Shown here: piece by piece, positions 6,806 to 15,140 of the stretch
Layout of the letters: each line of letters begins with the position of its first letter
Numbering within the stretch: the stretch's first letter is position 1
NCBI GenBank assembly: GCA_036000645.1
Contig: DASYVA010000226.1
Coordinates: forward strand, 1 to 43,906
Origin: Candidatus Methylomirabilis sp.
Lineage (GTDB): Bacteria; Methylomirabilota; Methylomirabilia; Methylomirabilales; JACPAU01
Length of the DNA: 43,906 bases
Reading direction: 5' to 3'
Made by a program: the position numbers and the translations under genes
Notes under the pieces: generated by a model
The model's input: the letters and a program-made list of their open reading frames with translations, nothing else
What the model was told of the DNA's origin: nothing
Databases searched by the model: none

Positions 6806-8520
6806 GACCGCCCTCCCCGCTGATACCGGGGGGGAAGAAATCGGCGGGAGGAGCAGCAGGCCACCGCCATCGCCTCCTGAACCCGGAGACTCTCCGCGCT
6901 GAGCGCCGGGATGAAATCCTCGATGGCCCACCGGTAGTCCGCCTCCTCTATCGCCGGCTCCCCCCGCGCCCGCGCATGCCGGTAGGCGCGCAGGGAGATC
7001 TCCTCGATGTCCGCCCCCGTGATCTGGCCGGGATGCGAGGCGTCGCAGTGGGCCGCCAGTGCCGCGAAGTCCACCCGCCCCACCGGGAAGGCGTGCTTGC
7101 GCGGCATCACGGCAAAGATGCTGGCCATCTCGGCCGGGTCCGGGAGGACCAGCGGGATCCGCTCGGAGGCCCGCCCGGAGCGCTGCTCGGCCACGTCGAG
7201 CCGGTCGGGCCGATTGCTGATCCGGATCCAGAGAACCTGGCCCTGGATGCGGGGGTTGCCCGTGAAGTCGAAGCGCATCTGCCGGAGCCGGTTGGAGACG
7301 CCCGAATCGGCGGACGCCTCATCCCGGGAATGCTCGCTCTGGTCGGCCTCATCCTCCACCACCACCACGGGGGTCATGGACCGCAGGGCCTGGAGGATCT
7401 TCCAGTAGTTCCGCTCCGACTGCCCCACCCACCGCTCGCGCGCGTTGATCACCTTCACGAAGTTGAAGCCACACTCGTACGCGAGCGCCTCCGCGAGGGC
7501 CGTCTTCCCCACGCCGGGGGGCCCGACGAGGGTGATCCCGCGTGGGACCAGCTTGACCTCCCCCTCCCGGAGGGCTGCGATGACCTCGCGGAAGAAGGCC
7601 TTGACCGGCTCCAGGCCGCCGATGGACTCCAGGCCGAACGCGGGCTCCAGGACCTCCAACATCCCCTGGAACTCCTGGCGGAGGAGCTCCCCTTTCCGGG
7701 CCTTCACCTCCTCATGGGCGAGGGGCCGGGCGCGCCCCGCCGCCTCCTTCAGCAGGCCCTCCAGCTGGACGCGGGAGAGGCCGGCCGAGGCGGTGGCCAG
7801 CTCCTCCACGGTGAGCCCCCCGTCCCGCCCGTCTCCGGCTGCCCGCGCCCGGAGGAAGGTGAGGCGCTCGCCGTGGTTCGGCAGGGGGATCTCGAGGGCC
7901 TCCACCCGGGAGCTGGGATCTCGCAGGCGTGGGTGCAGGTCGGTCAGGGCACTCACCAGGAGGAGAATCGCGGTCCCGACCGCCGCGAGCCGTGGTTCCT
8001 CCGCCCAGCGGAGGAGGGCAACCAGCGTCCCGCGATCCTCCTCCGACAGCGCGGCCAACTCGCCCGCCGGCACCAGCGTCTCGGCGAACTCCAGGATGAG
8101 GAGCACCTGCTCCTGCTCCTCGTCCGGGAGACAGAAGCTCCGGAGCGCGCGGTCCAGGAGCGGGACCACCTGGGCGGGCGCAGTCGGGAGCCGGCGCGTC
8201 CCCTCGGGCTCCCCCAGCGCCTGGGCGGCCCGCTCTCGGAGGGCCTCGGGGGAGCCCGGAGGGGGCGGTCCGTAGCCTACGAGGGCCCGGAAGCGGGCCT
8301 CGGTCGTCCCGTCGAGGAAGGAGAGACCCGCCGACCGGTTGTAGCAGATGACGCGGGCCCGATGCCCGAACCGCCGGGTGAGGAAGGTCCGCAGCAGGAC
8401 AAACTCCCCCCCGAGCGGGACGTAGTCCGCCACGTTCCCGTGCAGGAGGAAGACGGAGCCGGTCCCCGCCCCGACCTTCGCCTCGAGGGACGCGACCCAG
8501 TCCGGTGAACCATCCCGCAT
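6802..8520 (-). CDS. AAA+ ATPase with degenerate first AAA-like half, first gene of the Ubl operon
   Basis: A 572-residue protein. Residues 1-260 resemble an AAA domain that has lost its P-loop: SVFLLHGNVADYV stands where Walker A would be, yet strands LILEFAETL and AILLLVSALTDLHPRLR followed by 'EIPLPNHGERLTFL' keep the fold. The second half (about 295-545) is active-looking: Walker A GPPGVGKT (333-340), Walker B VVVVEDEAD (385-393) with an extra acidic residue, and RSGRASERI for the arginine finger (R447/R450). ATG 8520 follows AGAGGAA, and a near-consensus promoter lies upstream. It leads the JAMM/E1/Ubl operon, so it probably remodels proteins linked to, or recognised through, the Ubl. 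Confidence 0.9.
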   Translation of the reverse strand: MRDGSPDWVASLEAKVGAGTGSVFLLHGNVADYVPLGGEFVLLRTFLTRRFGHRARVICYNRSAGLSFLDGTTEARFRALVGYGPPPPGSPEALRERAAQALGEPEGTRRLPTAPAQVVPLLDRALRSFCLPDEEQEQVLLILEFAETLVPAGELAALSEEDRGTLVALLRWAEEPRLAAVGTAILLLVSALTDLHPRLRDPSSRVEALEIPLPNHGERLTFLRARAAGDGRDGGLTVEELATASAGLSRVQLEGLLKEAAGRARPLAHEEVKARKGELLRQEFQGMLEVLEPAFGLESIGGLEPVKAFFREVIAALREGEVKLVPRGITLVGPPGVGKTALAEALAYECGFNFVKVINARERWVGQSERNYWKILQALRSMTPVVVVEDEADQSEHSRDEASADSGVSNRLRQMRFDFTGNPRIQGQVLWIRISNRPDRLDVAEQRSGRASERIPLVLPDPAEMASIFAVMPRKHAFPVGRVDFAALAAHCDASHPGQITGADIEEISLRAYRHARARGEPAIEEADYRWAIEDFIPALSAESLRVQEAMAVACCSSRRFLPPRYQRGGRS

Positions 8521-8566
8521 CGCCGGTTCCTCTTCTCCCTAACTAGCGGATTTTCCTCGCGCCGCC

Positions 8567-8596
8567 ACTATAGCGGAGCGAGGCCGTCCGTGTCAA
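8567..8596 (-). promoter_or_regulatory. promoter of the AAA+/JAMM/E1/Ubl operon
   Basis: On the minus strand TTGACA (plus 8591-8596) and TATAGT (plus 8567-8572) are separated by 18 bp, a near-consensus sigma70 promoter. Transcription would start near 8560, leaving a leader of about 40 bases before the ATG at 8520. The strong match suggests housekeeping expression. Confidence 0.75.
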
Positions 8597-8626
8597 CGGC
8601 GGCGCCGGACCGTCCGAGAGCCTGCC

Positions 8627-8650
8627 TTGACAGGGCCGGATGAGTATGTT
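8627..8650 (+). promoter_or_regulatory. possible promoter of the LytM gene
   Basis: TTGACA at 8627-8632 is a perfect -35 box divergent from the Ubl operon promoter. The only -10-like hexamer close by is TATGTT at 8645-8650, 12 bp away, which is too close for a standard promoter. The assignment is weak. Confidence 0.25.
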
Positions 8651-8664
8651 TTCCTGACCCCGCC

Positions 8665-9555
8665 ATGCACCGAGCGGCGGCATCTCGATCCTTGACCCTC
8701 CTGACGCTCGCGGTGCTCCTCGTCCCCCGGGGGGCGGCGGCGGGTCTGGCCGCGACCATCTCCCATGCGGAGGCCCGCCAGGGGGACATTCTCGTCGTGC
8801 GCGTCAGCGTCCCGGAGGCCCCCGAAACCCTCCAGGGGAGCTTCGCCGGGCGGCCCCTCCTCTTTGTTCCGGAGGGGGACGGCGCGTACCGGGCCCTCGC
8901 CGGGATCGACCTGCAACAGCCGCCCGGAACCTATTCGGTCACCCTCCACTGGCGTCCCCCGGAGGGCGACGTGACGCACGAGGTCCCGGTCACGGTGCGG
9001 GATGGGGCGTTCCCGATCCAGCGGCTCACCCTCCCGCCGCGGATGGTGGACCCGGATCCAGCAGACCTCCCCCGGATCCAAGCAGAGCAGGAGCTCCTGG
9101 AGACGGTGTTCGCCGGTTCGGACCACACCGCCCACTTCTCGGGACCGTTCCTGCCCCCCCTCGACCCCGCCTTCCAGCCCTCGGGGACCTTCGGCCGCCG
9201 CCGCCTCCTGAACGGGCGCCTCCGGAGCCCGCACTCGGGGGAGGACTTCGCTGCGCCCGTGGGGACGCCGGTGGTGGCGAGTCACCAGGGCCGGGTGGCC
9301 CACGTCGGCGAAATGTATTTCGCCGGCATGAGTGTCATCCTGGACCACGGCCTCGGCCTCTTCACCATCTATTTTCACCTGGACGCCACCGACGTGGAGC
9401 CGGGTCAACTGCTCGGGCAGGGCCAGCTCCTCGGACGAGTCGGGGCCACGGGGCGGGTCACGGGCCCCCACCTGCACTGGGGGGCGCGGCTCGGCCCCGC
9501 CCGCGTGGATCCCATGGCCCTGCTCCGGCTTGGCGCCGCACCGGCCCGGCCGTAG
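8665..9555 (+). CDS. secreted M23 (LytM) family metallopeptidase
   Basis: A 296-residue exported protein with a signal peptide (residues 1-26). An Ig-like/TapA-like strand region (about 30-120) precedes the C-terminal LytM domain (about 170-290). The zinc site is intact: His190 and Asp194 in HSGEDF, and His269/His271 in HLHWG. It should therefore cut peptide cross-links of peptidoglycan in the periplasm, unlike the degenerate LytM protein encoded at 31225. No strong ribosome-binding site precedes ATG 8665. The next gene begins 9 bases after the stop, so both are likely one transcript. Confidence 0.92.
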   Translation: MHRAAASRSLTLLTLAVLLVPRGAAAGLAATISHAEARQGDILVVRVSVPEAPETLQGSFAGRPLLFVPEGDGAYRALAGIDLQQPPGTYSVTLHWRPPEGDVTHEVPVTVRDGAFPIQRLTLPPRMVDPDPADLPRIQAEQELLETVFAGSDHTAHFSGPFLPPLDPAFQPSGTFGRRRLLNGRLRSPHSGEDFAAPVGTPVVASHQGRVAHVGEMYFAGMSVILDHGLGLFTIYFHLDATDVEPGQLLGQGQLLGRVGATGRVTGPHLHWGARLGPARVDPMALLRLGAAPARP

Positions 9556-9564
9556 GAACGCGCC

Positions 9565-10497
9565 ATGGGACCCCGGCCCTTCTGTGGTTGCCTCGCCCTC
9601 CTCCTCGCCGCCTGCGCGCCCGGGCCCATCCCGGCCCCGGAGCGAGCGGCTCCAGCCCCTCCCACCGTGACCGGCGCTGCCTCGCCGGTCGACGCGGTCC
9701 GCGGCTACGTGCGGGGCCTCTACGCGCGGGACTATGCCGCCGCCTACCGTTTCCTGACCTCGGCCGACCAGCGCCTGAAGTCTGAGGCGGAATATGTGGA
9801 GGAGAACCTGGGCTTCGCGGGCTTCCCCCTGGAGCTGAGCCGGCGCCTCGCCGACCTCATTCGGTTCCGGGAGCGAAAGGTGGAGGTCCAGGGGGACCGC
9901 GCGACCGTCACGGTGCATCTGACGCTCCCGGATGCGAGCGCGCCCCTTCTCCAGAAGCTCCTCGACGAAGCCGAGAGGCCCGACCTGACGGCGGAGGGGA
10001 AGGCTCGGCTCCTCCGGCAGGTAGCGGCCCTGGAGCGGTCCGGGCAGTTCCCGGTCGTGATCGGCGAGGAGTCCTTCTCCCTGCTCAACGAGGGGGAGCG
10101 CTGGGGCGTGTTCCTGAACTTCGCGGAGGCCGTCGTCGTGCGCCTCGAGGGCGCGGTGATGGAGGGCCTGCCCTTTACGTTCACCCCCGCCAGGCCCCTG
10201 ATGCGGGTCAAACCCGGGGAGACGGTCCAGACCACGTTCCGGGTCAAGAACGTCGGGAAGGGGACCGTGACGGGGAAGGCGCGGCACCTCATCCTGCCCG
10301 GCGACGCGACCGCATTCGTGACGGTGGTGCAGTGTTTCTGCTTCCTGCACCAGACCCTGGCGCCGGGCGAGGAGCTCAGCCTCCCGGTCATTTTCCGGGT
10401 CGAGTTCGACGCGCCCGAGCCGCTCCGCGCCCTCACCCTGCGCTACGAGTTCTACCCGCTCGAGCGCTTCCGCCCGGAGTGGGAACCGAAGGGCTGA
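9565..10497 (+). CDS. lipoprotein with NTF2-like region and C-terminal CtaG/Cox11-like copper domain
   Basis: A 310-residue protein. A short signal peptide ends in LLAAC (Cys17), so it is probably lipid-anchored. Residues 41-100 (DAVRGYVRGLYARDYAAAYRFL) look like a DUF4878/NTF2-type helix region, followed by a charged middle. Residues 210-300 resemble Cox11: RVKPGE, then TFRVKNVGKGTVTGKARHLI, then VQCFCFLHQTLAPGE with Cys257-x-Cys259, then LPVIFRVEF and LTLRYEFYP. In Cox11/CtaG the CFCF cysteines bind Cu(I) for insertion into the CuB site of cytochrome oxidase. Here the domain sits on a lipoprotein and no oxidase genes are nearby. Its partner and metal are unproven. Confidence 0.8.
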   Translation: MGPRPFCGCLALLLAACAPGPIPAPERAAPAPPTVTGAASPVDAVRGYVRGLYARDYAAAYRFLTSADQRLKSEAEYVEENLGFAGFPLELSRRLADLIRFRERKVEVQGDRATVTVHLTLPDASAPLLQKLLDEAERPDLTAEGKARLLRQVAALERSGQFPVVIGEESFSLLNEGERWGVFLNFAEAVVVRLEGAVMEGLPFTFTPARPLMRVKPGETVQTTFRVKNVGKGTVTGKARHLILPGDATAFVTVVQCFCFLHQTLAPGEELSLPVIFRVEFDAPEPLRALTLRYEFYPLERFRPEWEPKG

Positions 10498-10614
10498 CGG
10501 CGCCGGGGCGGTCCAGCAGGGAGTCCCTGAGGCAAGCGATACGGAAGGGACGAGTATGGGAAGTCGGGGGTGTCCGGGCGAAGGCGCGCGAGGCAACGCC
10601 CGGAGCGGGTGGGA

Positions 10615-10989
10615 CTAGCCGGGTTGACCGCTCGGGGCCGGGGGGCTTTCCTGCGCCCCGCCCTTGAGCACCCGGGCGATTTCGGGGTTGTCGACGAAGG
10701 GTTGATAGGCCCCCAGGACGAAGGCGACCTCGTCCCCCTCGTCCACCAGGAGACGGACCTTCTCGGCACCCTCGTCGGTGAAGCTGGCGAGGAGCGCTCC
10801 CCACTCCGTCTCCACCACCAGGCGCACCGCCTCCTCCCGCTCCGCCTTCTGGAGGACCTCTCCCACGATCAGGGTCTGCGTCGGCCGCCACCCGTCGGGG
10901 AGGTGCGGGCCGAGCCAGCGCGGCAGGAGCGCCGTCCCGGCGATCCCGAGGGCGAGCCCGATCCCGAATGCGACAGCCAAGTGGCGCAT
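10615..10989 (-). CDS. hypothetical small membrane or exported protein
   Basis: A 124-residue protein beginning MRHLAVAFGIGLALGIAG, a signal anchor or uncleaved signal peptide (about residues 4-25). A mixed charged region follows with predicted strands (TLIVGEVLQ, AVRLVVETEWGALLASF, EVAFVLGAYQPF) and a Pro-rich end. I recognise no family. It is transcribed away from the MoxR gene and toward the Cox11-like gene, whose stop is 117 bp away. Codon usage looks like its neighbours. Confidence 0.65.
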   Translation of the reverse strand: MRHLAVAFGIGLALGIAGTALLPRWLGPHLPDGWRPTQTLIVGEVLQKAEREEAVRLVVETEWGALLASFTDEGAEKVRLLVDEGDEVAFVLGAYQPFVDNPEIARVLKGGAQESPPAPSGQPG

Positions 10990-11128
10990 GCCATCTCCCG
11001 GCGGGGGGCGCCCATGATATGGCGGCCCCCACCCCCGTTCAAGGAAAATCGCCGCACCGGCTGGTACGAATATTGCTGCCTTTGCTCATGACGTCCCGGC
11101 CATGCAGGCCTCCGACCATGGAGCCGCG

Positions 11129-12064
11129 ATGAATCCTTCCCCTGTTCCGCACGGGACCATCGGCCGCCTCCGGGCCCAGCTCGAGGGCGTGCTGGTGGGG
11201 AAGCCGGAGCAGGTCCGCCTCGCCCTCATCGCGCTGTTCGCCCGGGGGCACCTGCTCATCGAGGATGTCCCGGGGGTGGGCAAGACCACGCTGGCCCAGG
11301 GCCTGGCGCGCTCGCTCGGATGCTCCTTCCAGCGGATCCAGTTCACCAGCGATCTTCTCCCGTCCGACATCCTCGGGGTCAACGTCTGGAGCGCCCAGGC
11401 CGGAACCTTCGAGTTCAAGCCAGGGCCGCTGTTCGCCCACATCGTCCTGGCCGACGAGATCAACCGGACGAGTCCCAAGACCCAGTCCTGCCTGCTCGAG
11501 GCCATGAACGAGGCCCAGGTCTCGCTGGACCACCAGACCCACCCCCTCCCGCGACCCTTCATGGTCATCGCGACCCAGAACCCGCTCGAGTACCACGGGA
11601 CCCACCCGCTCCCCGAGTCCCAGATGGACCGGTTCCTCATGCGGATCCACATCGGCTACCCCGCCCCCGAGGCCGAGCGGCGCATCGTGACGGGGGAGGC
11701 CGGAGGGGTCCCGCCGAGCCTGCCGCCGATCCTCTCGACTGCGGAGGTCTGCGGCATCCAGGAGGCGGCCGAACGGGTGGAGGTGGACGTCGCCCTCACC
11801 GGGTACGTGATGGCCGTTGCCCAGGCCACCCGGGGGAGCGACGCCTTTGCCCTCGGCGCCAGCCCCCGCGCGGCCCGCGCCCACTTCCGCGCGGCGCAGG
11901 CCGCCGCGCTCCTGGCCGGCCGGTCCTACTGCGTCCCCGACGACGTGAAGGGACTGGCCATCCCGGTCCTGGCCCACCGGCTCCTCCCCAGCGCGCGGGG
12001 GGAGGCATCGGGGGGCGCCGAGGCGGCTCTCGCGGCCCTGCTCGACGGAATCCCGGTCCCGTAA
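11129..12064 (+). CDS. MoxR-family AAA+ ATPase
   Basis: About 311 residues. MoxR ATPases act as chaperones that help assemble metal or cell-envelope complexes, usually with DUF58/VWA partners. Walker A is EDVPGVGKTTLA, Walker B is IVLADEINRTSP, sensor 1 is in IATQNPLEYHGTHPLPESQMDRF, and the C-terminal lid contains GASPRAARA. Every hallmark is present. ATG 11129 has GGAG at 11120-11123 five bases upstream; an earlier ATG at 11102 in the same frame would add nine residues but lacks a ribosome-binding site. The DUF58 gene starts 10 bases after the stop, forming the classic MoxR-DUF58-transglutaminase operon. Confidence 0.95.
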   Translation: MNPSPVPHGTIGRLRAQLEGVLVGKPEQVRLALIALFARGHLLIEDVPGVGKTTLAQGLARSLGCSFQRIQFTSDLLPSDILGVNVWSAQAGTFEFKPGPLFAHIVLADEINRTSPKTQSCLLEAMNEAQVSLDHQTHPLPRPFMVIATQNPLEYHGTHPLPESQMDRFLMRIHIGYPAPEAERRIVTGEAGGVPPSLPPILSTAEVCGIQEAAERVEVDVALTGYVMAVAQATRGSDAFALGASPRAARAHFRAAQAAALLAGRSYCVPDDVKGLAIPVLAHRLLPSARGEASGGAEAALAALLDGIPVP

Positions 12065-12074
12065 CCCGGCTGCC

Positions 12075-13076
12075 ATGCGGTTCGGCTCCTTCCCCCGCGC
12101 CCTCCATCCCACCCAGGAGGGGTGGGGTTTCCTCGGCCTCACGGTGCTCCTCGGGGTAGCCGCGCTGAATTCGGGGAACAACCTCCTCTACCTCGCGGTC
12201 GCCCTGTTTCTCAGCCTCATCGTGCTCTCCGGCCTTCTCTCGGAGCAGGGATTCCGGAAGGTCCGGGTCAGTGTCCGCTTGCCCCGCCGTTGCTTCGCCG
12301 GGACGCCGGCACCCGTTCGGGTCACGGTCCAGAACGGCAAGCGCCGCCTGCCCTCATACGCCCTCCAGCTCCGCCTGGCCGGCCAGGCCGGCGGCCCGCA
12401 GCTCCTGCGCCTGGGACCGGGGGAGGCGGCCACGGCGACCGTGGAGCGCATCTTCCCCCGCCGGGGTCTCCACATGCTCCCGGCGCTCCGCCTGGCCACT
12501 CGCTACCCCTTCGGGATTTTCGCCAAGAGCGCCCCCGCCGCGCCGCAGCGGCCGATCCTGGTCTACCCGGCCCTGGCTCCCCAGGCGACAACGCCGGCGC
12601 TGGAGACGGGGGACCAGCAGACGGCCCGGCGGCGGGGAGCCGGCAGCGAGCTCTTCGACATCCGTCCGTACCGGCCGGGAGAGGACATGCGCCTCATCCA
12701 CTGGCCGGTCACGGCCAAGGCGGGCCGCCTGATGCTGCGGGAGACCGCGGGGGAGACCGGGGGGCGCCTCACCATCATCCTGGAGCGGGCTGCCGGCGCC
12801 AGCGTGGAGTCGGTGGAGGCAGACGTGAGCCGGGCGGCGGGGGCGGCCGTGGAGGCCTGCGCCCGGGGGGCGGCGGTCCGGCTCCTGGCCGGCCGGCGCC
12901 AGGTGTCCTGGGGAACGGGGGAGCGCCATGCGGACCGGATCCTGCGGGAGCTGGCCCTCCTCGACCCCGCGGGGGACGGCCTCCCCGCGGCGGGGGAAAC
13001 CCGCGTCCCGGGGGAGCGAGGCGGAACGCTGCGGCTCGCCCTCGGGGCCGGCCGGCCCGGAGCGGAGGGACGATGA
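12075..13076 (+). CDS. DUF58 domain protein
   Basis: A 333-residue membrane protein. Two hydrophobic segments near the N terminus (about residues 16-55, GFLGLTVLLGVAALNSGNN and LYLAVALFLSLIVL) precede a beta-rich periplasmic or cytosolic region. The DUF58 signature is IRPYRPGEDMRLIHWPVTAK at about 198-217, normally 'yrpGDd.R.IhW..sAr'. DUF58 proteins are VWA-related partners of MoxR ATPases. Its stop overlaps the start of the transglutaminase gene (ATGA at 13073), so the products are probably made together. Confidence 0.93.
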   Translation: MRFGSFPRALHPTQEGWGFLGLTVLLGVAALNSGNNLLYLAVALFLSLIVLSGLLSEQGFRKVRVSVRLPRRCFAGTPAPVRVTVQNGKRRLPSYALQLRLAGQAGGPQLLRLGPGEAATATVERIFPRRGLHMLPALRLATRYPFGIFAKSAPAAPQRPILVYPALAPQATTPALETGDQQTARRRGAGSELFDIRPYRPGEDMRLIHWPVTAKAGRLMLRETAGETGGRLTIILERAAGASVESVEADVSRAAGAAVEACARGAAVRLLAGRRQVSWGTGERHADRILRELALLDPAGDGLPAAGETRVPGERGGTLRLALGAGRPGAEGR

Positions 13077-15136
13077 CCTTCGGCTCCGCCCTCAAGTTGG
13101 TCCTCTTCCTGCTCGCCGGCGACGGCCTGCTCGCCCTCTGGCTCACGGGGGAGCTCCCACCCCCCCTGGCCGCCGCGGCAGGGCTGCTCCTCCTCCTTGG
13201 CTGGTGGGCCGAGCCGCTCCGGAGCCGCGGCCTCCCCCCCACCCCCCTCCTCGCGGCGATCCCCGGCCTGCTCGCCATCGGGGCAATCCTCGATTTCCTG
13301 TTCGCGGCCGAGGCCCTCCTCATTGTGGCCGTCCGCCTCCTCCTCGGCCTCACCCTCTACACCTGCTGGACGATGCGGACACCGCAGGATCGGTGGCGGC
13401 TCGCCCTCCTGAGTCTGATGGCGGTGGTCGCGGCGGCGGGTCTCACGACCCGGCCGGCCTTCCTCGCCGCCTTCGCCGCAGCCGGCCTGCTCAGCGTCTG
13501 GGTCCTCGCCCTCCTGCATCTCGAAGGGGCAGCTCCCCCGGCGGCGGGCCTCTGGGCGCGCCGCGACGTGGCGACGGCCGGCTTCTTCCTGGGGACCGGC
13601 CTGCTTGCCTTCACTGCCTTCGCCCTCACCGCCCTGTTCTTTGTGCTCCTCCCGCGCCTGGGGGGGAGCCTCGCCCTCGGACCGGGCGGAGGGGCGAGCG
13701 CCACCGGCTTCGCCGAGCGCGTCACGCTCGGGACATTCGGCCGCCTCACCCAGGACGAGACGGTGATCCTCCGAGTGGCCTTCCCCGAGGGCCGGCCGGG
13801 GGGGCGGATCTACTGGCGGGGACTCGCTCTCGACACGTTTGACGGGGAGGGCTGGGACCAACGCGACGCCCGGCGAATGCCGCTCGCCAGGCTCCCGAAT
13901 GGCTTCACCCCGGTCGCGCGCCCCCGCTCGCGTCGGCTCCTCCGCCAGGAGATCTCGCGGGAGGCGCTGGACACCCGGGTCCTGTTCGGCGCGGGCTGGC
14001 CGGTGGCACTGTCCGGCCTCCCTCCGGGCCTGAGCCAGGACACGGGGGGCGCCCTCTACCTGCCCGCGGGGCGCGCCGTCCCGATTCAGTACGTGGTCCT
14101 CTCGGATCCGACCCCCCCCGGCGACGGGGAGCAGGCCCTCCCGACAGCCGAGCGCGAACGCCACCTCACCCTCCCATCCCTCGACCCCGCGATTCCCGCC
14201 CTCGCCCGGGAGGTCGCCGGCGCGGGGGCGACTCCCGCGGAGGCAGCCGCCCGGGTCGAGGCGTACCTCTCTACCCAGTTCACCTACAGCCTGGACCTCA
14301 CCCGGCCGGCCGGCCGGGGGATCCTGGAGGACTTCCTCTTCGGGCGGCGGGAGGGGTACTGCGAGGTATTCGCGACCGCGCTGGCGGTGCTGCTCCGGAG
14401 CCTGGGGATCCCGGCGCGGCTGGTGGTGGGCTTCCTCGACGGGACCTGGAACGAATACGGGGAGTACCTGGCGGTCCGGCAGGCGGACGCGCACGCCTGG
14501 GTGGAGGCGTTCCTGCCGGGCGAGGGATGGCGGACGTTCGATCCCTCCCCGCGGGCTGCCTTCGACGCCGCCCGACCGCCCCCACTCCTCGGAGGAGCCG
14601 GAGGCTACCTCGATTTCCTGTGGCTCCGCTGGAACCGCTACGTGGTGGGCTTCTCGGACGCGGACCAGCTCGGGCTCGCCGTGCGCCTGCGCGCCCAGTC
14701 TTTCGGCTGGGGCGAGGAGGCTGCCCGCGGGTGGGAGCGGCTGCGGGCCGCGGCGAGGGCAGCGCGGCCGGTCCTCCTCCTGGTCCTGGCCGCCGCGGTC
14801 GGCGCGGCGGGCCTTCTCGCCTGGCGGCGGAGGGGATCGGGCACCCCGGCTCGCTCAACTGCCGCTGCCCCGACCCCTTTTTACGCTCTCGCCCTCCGGC
14901 GCGTGAAGCGTGCCGGCTTCCCGAAGCCGCCTGGCCTCACCCCCGCCGAGTTCGCCGAGTCGGTCGTGAGCCGAGGCGGGGAACCCTTCACCCCGCTGCG
15001 GGAGCTGACGCTCGCCTACTACGCCGCCCGGTTCGGGGGAGTGCGCCTGTCGGCAGAGGCGGAAACCCGCCTCCTCGCCCTCGCCCGGGCTCTCCCCCGC
15101 CGCCCCCTCGCTCCCCTCCCCCGACGGACCCGGTAG
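13073..15136 (+). CDS. transglutaminase-like membrane protein (TgpA family)
   Basis: A 687-residue protein with about six N-terminal membrane segments (residues 1-200) and a periplasmic loop. The transglutaminase-like core carries the triad Cys430 in GYCEVFATA, His474 in DAHAWVEAF and Asp490 in TFDPSP. Another membrane helix follows near residue 565, and a C-terminal DUF4129-like tail (FYALALRRVKRAGF, LTLAYYAARFGG). This is the TgpA (DUF3488) layout. The ATG at 13073 overlaps the DUF58 stop, with GGAGGGA just before it. TgpA-type proteins are thought to act on envelope proteins or peptidoglycan; the substrate is unknown. It meets rpe tail to tail with 4 bases between stops. Confidence 0.94.
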   Translation: MTFGSALKLVLFLLAGDGLLALWLTGELPPPLAAAAGLLLLLGWWAEPLRSRGLPPTPLLAAIPGLLAIGAILDFLFAAEALLIVAVRLLLGLTLYTCWTMRTPQDRWRLALLSLMAVVAAAGLTTRPAFLAAFAAAGLLSVWVLALLHLEGAAPPAAGLWARRDVATAGFFLGTGLLAFTAFALTALFFVLLPRLGGSLALGPGGGASATGFAERVTLGTFGRLTQDETVILRVAFPEGRPGGRIYWRGLALDTFDGEGWDQRDARRMPLARLPNGFTPVARPRSRRLLRQEISREALDTRVLFGAGWPVALSGLPPGLSQDTGGALYLPAGRAVPIQYVVLSDPTPPGDGEQALPTAERERHLTLPSLDPAIPALAREVAGAGATPAEAAARVEAYLSTQFTYSLDLTRPAGRGILEDFLFGRREGYCEVFATALAVLLRSLGIPARLVVGFLDGTWNEYGEYLAVRQADAHAWVEAFLPGEGWRTFDPSPRAAFDAARPPPLLGGAGGYLDFLWLRWNRYVVGFSDADQLGLAVRLRAQSFGWGEEAARGWERLRAAARAARPVLLLVLAAAVGAAGLLAWRRRGSGTPARSTAAAPTPFYALALRRVKRAGFPKPPGLTPAEFAESVVSRGGEPFTPLRELTLAYYAARFGGVRLSAEAETRLLALARALPRRPLAPLPRRTR

Positions 15137-15140
15137 GGGA

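Noticed and set aside
8593-10596. A 667-codon minus-strand frame opposite the LytM and Cox11-like genes
   Set aside because: Same reason: antisense shadow of genes with intact active-site motifs.
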